A DNA stretch of 64,000 bases from assembly GCF_010093815.1 (NCBI RefSeq), contig NW_022985561.1, positions 872,045 to 936,044 on the forward strand, written 5' to 3'. Source of the stretch: Pseudovirgaria hyperparasitica (taxonomy: Eukaryota; Ascomycota; Dothideomycetes; Acrospermales; Acrospermaceae). The notes under the pieces were generated by a model, which saw nothing but the letters and a program-made list of their open reading frames with translations, did no database searches and was not told the DNA's origin. The position numbers and the translations under genes are program-made. Positions 24,706-36,726 of the stretch are shown piece by piece. The number at the start of each line of letters is the position of its first letter. Within the stretch, counting starts at the first letter, position 1.

Positions 24706-26034
24706 TTACCTAAACAAGTCCCTGGCATGGTTCCTTTCCCCGCCATGCTTGAAGTACTTGTGCAGTATGTACGAGAGCCAGTCGAGAAGATCTTTCAACG
24801 TAGTACCTTCTGGTAGTGGAGGTGTATTAGCATCGGAGCCAGGGGTCGGGCTTGGAATGGCAGGGAAAGGACTGTTCAAAAAGCCAGACGGAATGACTGT
24901 AAGAATCTCATCGATCTGAGAAACAAGGGCGGTAGGCAGTACGACGCTCGAAGTGGGTGTGGTATCCGCCGCAACCGCAGCAGTGATGGCAACTGGTGAA
25001 GGGGCTAGTAATTCATCGGAGGATGATGCAGGAGCAGCAGTTGGAGCGGCGCAGTCGCTGACATCGATGTAACTTGTGACTGTGATGATCGAGGACGGAG
25101 ATGCTTGAGTGATGGGCTCAAATGCAGACGTAGGAACCACTTCGGACTTGATCGAAGAAGGTCCTGAGGACGGGACCACAACAGGAGACGACGTAAATGC
25201 GGAGCTTGGTAGCTGAGAAGGGTCGACAGGAGTGGGAGACAAGGTTGGAGCCACGCTCAATGTACCTCCACTTGGCTGCGCACCAGATATTTCTCCTGAG
25301 ATGAGGGCCGGACCAGGGATTGTGTACTCGATGGGTGCTGAGTAGAGGTTGAACAAAATTCCAGGGTCGGTGGACTTGTATAAAGCAGTACCTGCTACGC
25401 CGGCAGGATTGTTGGCGCCAGTTCCTGTGACTTGCAGGTTGATACACTGAGGATAGTTCTGGGCGCCATTATCTTGTCCAGCAGAGTGGAGAGCAATTAT
25501 CTCGTGGCGAAGCACATAGTTTCCCGGCGCGATGTCGGTTGGAATCGTGACTTCCCAAGTATTGTTGTTGGCAATGAGTTCATCAGATGCCCATGTACCA
25601 GGCGCGGTAGATCCGTCGACAACACCACCTTGACTAATTTTGAAGAAATTCAGAGATGTCTTGTCAACCGCGGAACAATTCCCTTCGCAATTGGCCAGAT
25701 AGTCAATCACAGGCCCATGATGACTTTCCGGCCAGACCGACCAGAAAAGAGAAACAGTGCCTCCGGCTGCGACCTTTGCAGACGCTCCTCCAGGGGTCGC
25801 TCCTTTATGGCAGATGATATCAGGGTTGGCGTAAGCATCTGGAGCAACAAATCCATTGTCTTGTGTTTCAGGGGCAGTCCATCCGATGACAGTAGGAGGG
25901 CTTGGCTGATACTGAAAGCTAGGATCGTATCCTTGGTACCAGACACCATCGGCAACGACCTCAATGACACGACCATGAGCCGCGACCGAAGTAGCAAGGG
26001 CTCCGATCAGAGCAGAAACTTGAAGAACGAACAT
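24706..26034 (-). CDS. secreted AA9 lytic polysaccharide monooxygenase
   Basis: This copper enzyme oxidatively cleaves cellulose or related beta-glucans outside the cell. The gene is intronless and encodes 442 residues. A signal peptide (about 1-19) ends VAA, so the mature protein starts at His20-Gly, the obligatory N-terminal copper ligand. The second copper His lies in [13 protein letters not shown] (His105/106). His183, Gln192 and Tyr194 (QNYPQC) match the usual secondary-sphere and axial residues. Cysteines at 75, 116, 120 and 197 can form the family disulfides. The catalytic domain ends near residue 245. A Ser/Thr/Pro/Val-rich extension of nearly 200 residues follows. It has no cellulose-binding CBM1 pattern and ends in a hydrophobic, possibly helical segment ([13 protein letters not shown]). 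A TATA box upstream suits inducible expression. The family call is firm; substrate is unknown. Confidence 0.95.
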   Translation of the reverse strand: MFVLQVSALIGALATSVAAHGRVIEVVADGVWYQGYDPSFQYQPSPPTVIGWTAPETQDNGFVAPDAYANPDIICHKGATPGGASAKVAAGGTVSLFWSVWPESHHGPVIDYLANCEGNCSAVDKTSLNFFKISQGGVVDGSTAPGTWASDELIANNNTWEVTIPTDIAPGNYVLRHEIIALHSAGQDNGAQNYPQCINLQVTGTGANNPAGVAGTALYKSTDPGILFNLYSAPIEYTIPGPALISGEISGAQPSGGTLSVAPTLSPTPVDPSQLPSSAFTSSPVVVPSSGPSSIKSEVVPTSAFEPITQASPSSIITVTSYIDVSDCAAPTAAPASSSDELLAPSPVAITAAVAADTTPTSSVVLPTALVSQIDEILTVIPSGFLNSPFPAIPSPTPGSDANTPPLPEGTTLKDLLDWLSYILHKYFKHGGERNHARDLFR

Positions 26035-29000
26035 GATAAGACAGATTCCAGATCAATGATAATGAATGTTAAAAGATAGTGTGTCGTTATTCCAGCTTCA
26101 ATCTATGAAGAACGATGCGAGTAAAGAGTGTGAGGTCAACGACCGAAGAATGCAAGGCTTGTTTGGAGGAAGAGCGTAGAGAGTTTGAAGACAGGCGGCT
26201 GTACCTGTTTTATATCTGTTTCTCACAGCGATGAACTTTCGAGATGCCTCCGCCAACCATTACGTGCAAGCTCTGAAGTTGAGGCGGCTAATCGCAGCTG
26301 TACTGTCGCTATGGGAGTAAGATCATAATCTAAACAGCCACATGTTTCGTATCGCCAATGTAGGTGTGTTTGCGTCCGAGGAATATTCGGCAGTTGTGGT
26401 TAGATTGATTGTATGACAACGGGTGCATGTCTGAATCGGACAAGCACGAGGTACATGACTCTTCTGATGCTCAGAGGCAAGTCAGAAAAATTATGGTACC
26501 GACGTCGTTTGAATTGAGTGGAAGGACGTTCGATGGATATCAGGCGGGTAATGTTTGCAACTATTGCCTGAGGCAGAAACAAGGGGCTTTCATCTAAAAC
26601 TTTTCATCTAAGCCACTGATTAAATTCTTAGGATACACAGCCTAATAGTCAATCACCATGCCACGTATCCTCACACACTTCTGAGATCTCATATGCCAGA
26701 TACATGTTTTATTAGTACACTCCAGAGACTACGTATATTTGGGATCTTACCAACACTGTCAAACCCCTGGTCGCCTCCATGCGATATGCTATGAAATGCA
26801 TTCCTTACCGCCTTCTGTATGGCCATGGTTTATTCGAAGTTGGCGCTAAATCGATGAATAGATCTCACGTTTGCCCGATCTACGTTTACCGCCCAGATGT
26901 TCCGTCACCCTAGTCAGGGATGAAACCTTATATGTGACAGCCATTCGTCTCCACCACGGCCCCGCCTTCTGGGATGCTATCCACTGAAAAATATAGTTTT
27001 TCCGTCTATCAGGAGACCCGGCATTTCATGTACTTGATTTGCCTCTCTTATGTCAGCCGTGTGCGCAAAGAGTGTAGATACCTCTGAGTCCAATTCTTGT
27101 CTTTTGTATCTTCGCAGCTCACTTTAGTGCTAGAAGATGCACAAATATTTTCTTTTTACTGCCAGAGTCGAAAGTCTTCCCTATTTTTGTACCGCGTGTG
27201 AGAATTTCGATGGCTACGTATATCGGGTTGCTGTTGACTTTAACTAGAGGCGACAACTAGTAACTGTAAACAGCCGCTGGACAGACATACTCTTACGAGG
27301 TTCAGATGATCGACGCCTTCGAGTATATCGCTCTCTCTTCCTTCACCATATTCCATCCAGCTTCTTATCTCAAGTCTTGAGAAGCAACAATAGATTCTTT
27401 GGGTGAGAATCATGACCACCTCTGTCGACTTTCCAACCTGCTGTCTACCCTTCTTTATCCTTCTCTTAGAATTGTTTTGATCAGCTGTGATCAACTCGAA
27501 ATCCCAGTTTCCTCTAACTCGTTTTCTCCGTACAGAGTCTTAAGATTCTTCTTGTGTCAAATCTGCTATGTTTCGTCTGATCGAGAGGGTCATCCATGCC
27601 GGACGTGGTGCAATCTTTCAGTCAATCTTGCTATGACATAGTGCTCTCAGGTTTGCGCGAGAATCGTGGTATCGAAGAATCTGTATGTGATGGACTTATG
27701 GGAGTTAGCTTTCAATCCCTGATGGCATTATGTGAGTATAAATCACGTTTGACTTTGTGGTCGTGCCACAATGAATTCGTGTTGTGTTCTACCGGTCACA
27801 AAGCTTGGTCCCAATATCATAGCTTTGTTCTCATTGTAGTTCAGAGGTCGAATTTTCACTGCCTTTGCAATCAGCAGCTTTCGTATTCGATTAAGACTCT
27901 CATGGGTATCGGTCTTACAAACATACTGTCTGTAACCAAGCGATAGTGAGGCCATTGTAGTAGGACCGTACTCGATTCTTGCTTCATGGTCATCCCTGCC
28001 GCAGTAAGAACAAGTGCAAGAGGGTTTATTTCAAAGCTGTCATGGCTGCAGTTAGTACAAGTTCTCATCTTCATCTTGAAGACTGACTCGGTATGTGGTT
28101 TCAGAAATCACAGAGGCATGTAAGGCGCAGAGAGGAACTTCAGAGTAACTTTGGAGTGGATCTTCAAGAGACTGTGTGAGAACGTGAGTGGGTGTAAGTG
28201 TATCGTTTTGGTGAAAACTACCTCTGTGAACTGTAGACTCAGTCCGAGACGACGACTAAGGGCTCGGGAACCGCCCGCAAGACTGCCGCGCCAATGCTGC
28301 CGTAAGTGAAGAAGTCGCTATGCACAACCTCATCAACTTCAGTAAGACCAGAATATTTAGAATTCTATCTATATAGTTCTGTACATAGGAATTACGAGTG
28401 AAATCAGCCTCGACCAGGTCACTATCTTAAAGAGACTCAGAGTTGAACTGGAGTGCAAAAGAAGTCGTAATACACAAGTTAAAGATCACGTTTCCTTCAG
28501 AGTTGAACCAGGAGCGTAACCGACCAAAAAAATCTTCGGGATACTCTGAATAGGCGTGTCTTTGTTCCCTGCAATGTTACTATTTGACCAATTGCCCGAA
28601 GGCAAAGCTTCTTGGAAATGGGAAAACTATATTTTGTGATTCTGGGACTTTGGTTTCGAAATCACCTGCACAAGAAACCCGTGCTATTCCGGTCTCGATC
28701 TTCTACGCATCAGGCTCCCGTCACCCATGTCTCCTCAGAGTATCACCAGCGCTCCTTTGCCAAGCAGTACGCAGATACGCTCCTTGCTGCCAACGAATAC
28801 ACGGCACAACCTCACGAAAGGGGTCGCAGTTCCAACTTGGCTGGTAGACAATACAAAACTTCCGGGATCAAAACAACAGCCCTTCGTCCTCCTTCGCCTT
28901 CGTTATGATAACACGAGCCTTTGGACAGCTGAAGTTGGAGAGTGTGCACAAACGTAACTGAGAAACGATAGTATTAAGTATCCCAAGAGTATACAAGTAC

Positions 29001-29072
29001 ATCACGACAGCATATCTGTTGCTGATCACCATACTGCCCGATTCTTCTGATCTGGCTACCCAGGATCAGCCA
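26035..29072. other. AA9 upstream region and gene-poor spacer
   Basis: The left end is the AA9 promoter. A 56-codon frame (26427-26597, +) starting MSESDKHEVHDSSDA looks protein-like but has no recognised family. Between 27240 and 28080 both strands carry overlapping open frames with possible splice signals (for example GTGAGT near 27732), without a convincing gene. Frames at 28612-28957 are likewise unassigned. Nothing else was recognised. Confidence 0.5.
26208..26214 (-). promoter_or_regulatory. TATA box of the AA9 gene
   Basis: TATAAAA on the minus strand lies 174 bases upstream of the AA9 start codon. It suits a strongly regulated secreted-enzyme gene. The assignment rests on motif and position only. 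Confidence 0.55.
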
Positions 29073-29430
29073 TCACCGAATCGGCTCCACCGGTTTTACT
29101 CCCTGCACATTGCCAGCGAAATATGGTTCATCAGGATATACGATGTCTGGCTCTCCTGGATACCCGGGCTCTCCCTGCTGTGGCTGATGCCAGGTACGTA
29201 TAACATAGCCCTTTGCGGTGACAGCGAACTCATCTGCGATAGCACGCTCTGGTGTGCATCGCTCACCATGCACGAACGACTCCAACCCTGGCTCCTCGAA
29301 TCCGCAGACAATCCAGAAAGAGTACACAGGGGCGCTTGAGAGAGGATTAGTCAAGCAAAGAGTCAGAGGAAAGGGAATCCGAGACATACGCAAGCCCTAC
29401 AATGGCACCAAGAAAGAGAGGGACACGCAT
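29073..29430 (-). CDS. spliced small secreted protein, unknown family
   Basis: This model was found by joining two exons, 29430-29390 and 29334-29073. The 55-base intron starts GTATGT, has a TTGACTAAT branch-like site and ends AAG. The join keeps frame and gives exactly 100 residues. The N-terminus MRVPLFLGAIVGLAAPVYS is a classic signal peptide: a basic residue, a hydrophobic core and small residues at the likely cleavage site near residues 15-19. The splice falls inside this peptide, which the unspliced frame lacks. The mature part is about 82 residues, acidic, with two cysteines (ICVGF-like VCGF and ERCTPE) and a Pro/Gly/Tyr-rich C-terminal half. No known family is recognised. Its size and secretion signal make it a candidate secreted effector or cell-wall peptide. 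A weak point is the AAG acceptor. Confidence 0.6.
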
Positions 29431-32400
29431 TTCGATACTGGCGAAAAAGCTTGAGAATATTGTAGCAGGACTTGTCAGAACGAGCTTCAGAAATGAAAGA
29501 GTACGGATTTTACCAGTCATAAAAGAATCGCTCCTTTGTTCTTATAGTTTGTTCTCCAACATAATATTACTGCAATGCTGTTTCACGCGGTTTTGCGCCG
29601 TGAAACAAGCACCTTACCGTCCTGCATCTACGATCCGAAGCACGTCCCATTCTTCTCTACGAGACCTAGACCTATCTGTGCTGCTTTGCCGTGCCACAGC
29701 TATGACTGGTGCCTATACAAAGGATATCATGGCCTAATTACTCATACAATACAGCTGGCTTTGTACTCCCTAGTTCGCGACAACCCAATTTTTCCTCCAA
29801 ATATATCCGTATCCACACTTTCCAATAATTGACAGAATCACTGAAAAAACAGACAGGCTTGAATGTGTGCACTTTTGAATCGGGGAAAAATAGCAGTTCT
29901 TGTACCAGGTGTTCAGACTCATATCCACCGTCGCGCCTCCCGTGTACAGCAAGCCGAGCGAGATCTTGTCCTACACTTGTGTCCATGTTCTCACCTCTTC
30001 AATACAGCAGTATTGTACCTATGTCATACAACGCCGAATCACCAACGGGTCTGTTCGTTGTCTATACCAATGCCCTTCTCGACAGTTACCTTGCGGAAAC
30101 ACTGGCTCTGTACAAGCACCTCAGGCGTACAATAATCTTTCCGAGACTATGTGCTCGACCTATATATGCCAGAAGATCTTTCAACCAGAGTCCAGACCGA
30201 CCGTCATACAAGCTATCAGGATCCATGGCCTCCCCATTACGAAGCACATGGACCTCCCATGCTTAAATGGCACCTCCATAACATACAAGCATACTCTCGC
30301 ATGGCTCATTTGCACTTAAAGCTTCAAGAAGACTTTTTCGATGGCCAGAACTTCTAAACCACTCAGTCACTCCCCTCTCTCCCCCTGGACTCATAGACAA
30401 AACTGGTTAGATAAGTACCAAGATCACTTTTAACACACAACTAGCATTACGGACTGACATGTTTTCTCGTTAGCTACTATACCTACATACCCTCTTGTGC
30501 TACCGAAAAGCATCATTTTCGCTCATTATCGTATTAGGCCACCAGATATCCTGTATGGTGCACACTCCCATAACCGGTTCGTTGGTCTCCTTGTACCACT
30601 CTGTGATGATTGACTGCTTCTCGCTGAGCTGACTCTTGCTAGACAAGTTCTCATACTCTCGCGTACCTCCTCACTCTCGCATAGTCGAGGGCCTATACTT
30701 GCATGACCTACTTCCACTGACACCCCTCTACCACCTTACGTCGTTACAACACATATCTACCGTACAAACCACCAATACACTCTGCTCAGTCACACCCTCT
30801 CCCGAGAACCCAAATACAACCACGCACGCACACATGACCCACCCTCTCCTTTTCCAGCTACACTCTCATTCAAGTCCTACACCAAGACCAGAACAATCGT
30901 CCTACGCGTGTCAAGACACCCCAAACAGAACAGACCATACCAATTCAACTTTCACATAGCTCCCATCTTCCCTTCCTCCCTTCCCTCCCCCATAGTAATA
31001 TAACACCAAACAAACATACATACCAACGTAGTACCCAACCACCCCTTATACTACACCCATCACTCCAGACCTACCAGACAGACAGGCCCAACACCGCTCG
31101 AAATCGACCCCCTTTCGATAACCATACCACACCCTAGCTCTCGAACATCGAATCCATAAAAACAGAAACTGTGTCGTATTGACTGTCACCCTTTTCTTCG
31201 TTCAAAACACAGCGTACTATGCAGCGTCTTGAGGAGTGGATGATGGGCCTTCTACCGTGTATATCTTCCTTCCTTCCTTCAGATAACCTTCGGGATATCT
31301 CTCTCCCCCCTAAGCAAATGTTATTTCCATGAAAAAGAAACTGGAAAAAGAGGATTGTTCGGTTCCCAAACAAGATCAACGAGATTGCGACAATCCAAGG
31401 TACTCAGCATAGTCGCAAATGGAGTTTTTATCGGTTTGCGCCCAAACTTCACACACATGGGAAGCGTGTCAAAAGCTCACGTCACCAATGAAGCAAGCTT
31501 TGCACGTTAACGGACGTACAAACGTACCATAGATCTAGATAGACGTAGACATAGGATGGGAAACAAAGCAATCACACATATCTTATCATCCATCACATTC
31601 ATACCAGGTGGGTGCACAAGGAGAAATTTCGAATAACCACGATTTGCTACATCCAGTGGAATAACAACCAATCCATGCATTACCATGTCCATCGCAAAAC
31701 AAGCTCCACAACCCACCACATCAGCTAGTACCACAACAATTGTGCTTCCCATGCCGAATCGTGATTTCTCCATCCGTAACAAACATTGCCCTATGATAGT
31801 CTCGTCCCATAATAAGCAAGACTTGTTTGTCCCCAATTTCGTGATTTTTATAACAAAGCAGTAATTCAAGGATGAAGAAGAAGTAACTTGCTGACCTAAG
31901 CCCTGGCAGACGCGCCTTCACGCACGGAAGAGCCAACACGTGCAGATGCAGGTGGTCTTGAACGTGAAGAGGGAAAGAAAGGAAATTGTGGTGACGTATC
32001 GTGAAAGCAAATATAGGAAATGCGTGTCAGCTTTACAAAGATTAAACCTCGCCCTCGCCCCTCAGATCAAAGTGCCACTGTCCGAAGCCGTTCTCTTCTT
32101 TGACAGGTGTACAGTATTGGACTGGATAGGTGTTGGGTTGTGAGTTTGGCTTATCAGAGAGACACGGTGCTCGGACGTATGATACCAGACGTTGTCTTCA
32201 TGAAAGGTCGTATGCATGCTTGAGGGGGTAATAACAGTGTTGAAGTTGTGGGTGAATGCAGGTACATCGTCGTAAGGGGGCCGAGAAGCAAAGCCAATGC
32301 ATGGTTGCTGTGCTTCTGTCAAAATCGAAGATCGAGTTTACAGACCGAGAAAGGAGATGAAGAATATCGTGCCGAATGTTGTACAACAGGGTTTGTCTTC

Positions 32401-32593
32401 GTGGCGGTTCGTGAAATGGAAACTCCGGAAATGGATGCACATCAGGATCTAAGTGTAGAATCGGCCGTGATGTTATGCTGTATGTATTGAACGCTTGGTC
32501 GAAGAAATGACGAGCTGGTGGTAGTACGTCTGAGATTGCCGCCGGTGCGTAGGAAATGAGAACGGTTGTTGATGACAGTTATACAGTCGCTAC
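29431..32593. other. spacer with unassigned open frames; likely Puf4 3' flank
   Basis: Between 29830 and 30357 all three + frames are open for long stretches. One of them, from 30136 to 30357, has a protein-like composition (PEDLSTR, YQDPWPPHYEAHGPP) and ends in a normal stop, but it follows directly on an in-frame TAA and no clean upstream exon was found. From about 30700 to 31130 the + strand is C/A/T-rich with few G. The part nearest 32593 is presumably the Puf4 3' untranslated region. No gene is called. Confidence 0.5.
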
Positions 32594-35500
32594 TCAAAAG
32601 TAACCCATGTTGTTGCCCATGCCTCCCGCATTGCTGTTCATGTTACCGCCGTTCATGCCGTACGAAGCAGCAGCACGCCCGAAGGATTGGTGCTGACTGT
32701 TCTGGAATCCAGGTTGGGTAGGATTGCCAATGCGCTGGGGGGACTGGTAGCCGTTTGCCAAGCCGACATATGGGTTCTGCGGGCTCTGGATGTTTGGATT
32801 ATATGGGACTGCCTGAGATGCATGTGGCGAAGTCATTGGCGACGTCGCGAGCGATTGGGGATCGATCAGTGCGGGACCACTTCCTTGAGCAAGACGCGCT
32901 TCGCGGTCCTGGATTTTGGTCTGGATACGACGTCCGTACGGAGTCTGGCGGATTCCTGGAATAATTGGTCGCATTGCGTCAATCAATCGAATGCAAGTAT
33001 CATTATCCGCGTAGTCCAACGCCGTTTGGATGACGTAATTGGCATACGGATCGCGCATGACGCCTTCAAGCTCTCCAGGAAGAAGAATTTCGTCAATCAT
33101 GACACGCTTTATCTCATGAGCAGCCACGCGGATGCATTTTTCGATGACATTCGAGCTAAACTTTTGCTTGGACAGTTCCACAACTCTGCCCATAAATTTT
33201 ACGCAAAGTGGGTGCGTAAACTTCTGCTCAGCGAGGTCCACTAGTGATCCTTTTAGCAACTGCCGATGAATGAGGAACTCGGGACGAGAACTTACAAATG
33301 TATTGAACGACGTAATTGCCGAACGGATCCTGAACGAGTTTGATGCTTGACTCACTGATCTGATGGATCAGCATATTCTTCTGGTCTCCCGATGCATGGT
33401 CGATACATCTTTGCAAAACGCAACAGCCATGACGGTGAGTGCCGACTTCGACGCAATTGTTGCCAACGGCACTGAAGATGAACTGGGCATCCTGAGGCTT
33501 AAGATGATTGAGACACTTCTGAATGACGTGATTGCCGTTGAGATCCTGGATCAACGCAACTACATTTGACTGCAGAGCCTCGATGATGGTAGAAATTTGC
33601 TCAGCGTTCAGGATGTACTCAATCATCTTCTGCAAAGCCCGAGTACCATGCTGATTGAGCGCAATTCCGACCATGGAAGGGGCGGCGTTCTTGATGAGCA
33701 CAGTGCGCTGGTCATCTTTGGTATATTCAAGCAATTTCTGGCAGAGGTAGTTACCAAATGGGTCCGTCATGAGCTCAATGACTGCGTCTTTTGTCTCCTC
33801 AAAGATTGCCAAGGTGAAGTCTTCATTGCGTTCCTCGAGCTTCTTTTGAAGGAAACGACATCCGTACTGATCTTTACAGAGGGCCAAGATTTCATTGCGC
33901 TGCGTGTCAAGGTCAAAATCTTGAAAACGATTCTGCTCCTGACCAGCCGTCCTGCGGGATTGAATTACACGGGGCTGACTGTCGTTGAACCGACCTCCAG
34001 CAGCGTAGGCTTGGTACGTCGGACCGTATTGCGTGTAAGGGTTTTGATACATCTGAGGAACGGCACCCTGCGCCCACTGGCCTTGCTGGGGAACAATTTG
34101 TTGGTTCATCATATTCATTCCATATCCACCGAAAAATGCTGGAGCTCCGTAAGGGCCCATCATGGCACTGTTCGGGGTTGCGTTGACCGCGGCAGGTGCA
34201 TTCGTTGGCGAAGCTACACCAGAATTGAAGGGCGCAGCACTCGCATGGAGTGCAGACTGACGAGTTACCGGACGCTGTTCTTCAGCTTGCGTAGTGGTAG
34301 CTGTCAAGTCTCTACTCTGACGATTGCTTGGGACACCTGTCGGGATACGACCAATGCTTGCATTATGGTTGTGGTAGTGGTTTTCAGCGTGCGAATTGGC
34401 CGTGCTAGGTGTGATTGCACCTTGGCCGCCATTGATGCCATTAGGGTTCTTGACTGTAGGAATATCGTTAGTGGAAAACGAAGATTGCAACTTTGGCATT
34501 GTAAACGAGCCGTTCTGTGCCGCATGGGCGGATGCTCTGTTTGACTGTCCGAATGGGCTGAACTTCAAATCCGAAGATCTCCTGCTGTTTCCAGGGCCAG
34601 CCATGTTTCTTGACGATGGCTCGGTGCGTTCTACAGGTGATGAAATGTTCAGATCTTCCAACTGCTGATGAAGATTGTTCATCGGGAGGCTTGACTGGGA
34701 TTGGCGGTGACGAGATGCGAATGAGCTCCAACCGGTCTGTGACTGAGGTTCAGTACTAGGCGATTGTTCTGTTGCAGAGTCTAGAGCAGAGTACTGCATC
34801 GTATTGTTATCTTCACGTCGAATGAGGATCGGAAAGTTATCCTTGTCGTTTGTCGTGTTCATGTGAAGGAAAGACCTACGATCCGGCGAAGCAACTGGAG
34901 TGTGATGATTGACAGGTTTGTCTTCTTGGTCGTCGAAAAGGAACTTTGTAGTGTCAATGTGACCAAGAACAGATGCAAGATCTGGGAGCTCTGAGTTGAC
35001 ACGTTGAGATGTAAGATCGTAGCCGGTAACTGGCATAGATTTTCTATTCAAGCTATTGTTCTTGTCAGTGTTGTGTTCAAGGCGGGTCACGCAAGGGTGA
35101 TATTGCTTGAGCTTGCTATTGTCCGTGCACCCGTGTGCGTTGTATGGGCGACTACCCCTAACAACCGAAGGTAGCAAACTGGACGGCAATGTCTCCGGCA
35201 CGCGACACAATAGCGGTGACGTGAACTCTCGATGCTCAGGCAACAGGTGAAGTCAGGCAGCCATTACGTGTTTTGGGTAAAGGCTCGTATAGGGGAGGGG
35301 AGGGGGTACGTACGCTGCAGCTGCTCTATGATTCACACTCGAAAGCTCGTAGTCATCGTAATCATCCTCTTCCTCCTCATCGGAGTTTCGGCGGGAGCCA
35401 GGCATTGACTTCGAAGGTATATGAGAGATAGACTGGGAATGACCGTTATGAGAATGGGTGATCTGTGACCCAGATCTGCTTGGACGGTTCGAAAGGCCGG

Positions 35501-36726
35501 GAGGCGAGGCCAATGAAGTAATGCTTGCCGAGGAGTAGCGATTAGGCTTTGAGAAGGCATTCGGAAATCCACTGTCACGATACTCCGGTGGTGTTGTGGG
35601 CTCACTCTGTCGCCCTGGCATATTCCCACGAGTCAAATCGCTCGCTAAGCGATGCATCTCGTCTTCTTCACGGCGGGCTTGACGGTCAAGTAGCTCCATT
35701 TCGGCCTCGAAGCGTCGGCGTTGCTCTCGAAGATATTCGTATTCGAGTTTCTTTTTCTCCAGCTGCAAATGATGAGTAGGTTAGTCTGACGTTGAATTGA
35801 AGCCTGCGGAAAGTTGACGAGATGGACTTGAGGTGAACAACGAAAAATAATGAGAGGAATCGTGCAGATGTTTGCGAAAGATATATGGCGATACGGTTCA
35901 AAGAATTACCAGGTAGCGACGACTGATTTGCAGACTGAATAGAACTGAGAAGACCTGTTAAGAAGGCTGAACTTATTGTCCTTTAGACTTCAGGTCAGGC
36001 GGAGGTCTCGTTTTGGATTCAGTTCGCAGTTGCCGGGTATTTGTTTGACAGAGAGGGTATGTGAAGTAAGGAAAGAATCAAAGGTTCTTAAAGACGCTTA
36101 TTGTAATATGAGAAGAAGTGAAGATCCCCGGTATTGTTTCCTTCAAACCTCACGAGGTCTGATCTCGGTTGCTGAAGCAAGGGGGGCAAGATGTACCGTG
36201 ACGTGTACTTCCTGATTGACTGAGCGTGACATAAGATACGGGATAATACTTACAAGTTGGACCTTGTGAAACGTCTGAATAAATTCACAGGTTAGCGAAT
36301 TATTTTCAGAAAACTACAAATTGCAAGAGCTTTGGAAATTGAATACACATGGCCACACAACTAGGAGATCACCAGAGCATGATTCGCAAGAGGTACTCTA
36401 GTGAAGCGTGTCCCACAGGGTGCATCCAACGAAGGAATTTTTGTTCGACTTACGGCTGTGGTATAGTCTGGCTGTTCGGCCGCCTGACGTCTTTGCTGCC
36501 CGATTGGAGAAAGAGGAGAAAGAGTGGGCAATGTTGGGACAGTGTTCGTGGTGAACCTCCTTTGTAAACTTCCTCGTGCGTCGTTGACGCCTGAGTTGTG
36601 ATTCGACATTTGGCTTCCTATACTTCGAAGGGGGGAGGTAAGCGTAAAGGTTTCATCGCGAGGAGACTGAGCACTGCGGTAGCGCATGTCGTCGTGGCGG
36701 TCGCTGATGCCTGCAGAGTAGGCCAT
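32594..36726 (-). CDS. PUF4: Puf4-type pumilio-family RNA-binding protein
   Basis: Puf4-type proteins bind UGUA-containing sites in mRNA 3' ends and repress or destabilise the message. The model has five exons: 36726-36454, a 21-base microexon 36274-36254, 35762-35314, 35052-33296 and 33240-32594. It keeps frame throughout and gives 1048 residues. The microexon encodes TFHKVQL and joins QQRRQAAEQPDYTTA to LEKKKLEYEYLREQ, a junction I recognise from fungal homologs. The C-terminal eight repeats carry recognition triplets CRxxQ, NYxxQ, TRxxQ, NHxxQ, CCxxQ, NYxxQ, SNxxE and NYxxQ. The CCVLQRCIDH fifth repeat points to Puf4 rather than Puf3. The last intron falls inside repeat six (NYVVQYI/LDLAEQKF). 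The N-terminal half is low-complexity and probably disordered. The start is uncertain: an in-frame extension (SANAPIVGTDTSN) precedes Met1, so further 5' exons up to about 37190 are possible. Confidence 0.88.

Noticed and set aside
26427-26597. A 56-codon + frame starting MSESDKHEVHDSSDA.
   Set aside because: It looks protein-like, but there is no homology that I recognise, and no exon partner, so it was not called.
27596-27946. A 116-codon + frame with possible GTGAGT donor.
   Set aside because: No consistent multi-exon model or family emerged; the sequence is AT-richer and open in both strands.
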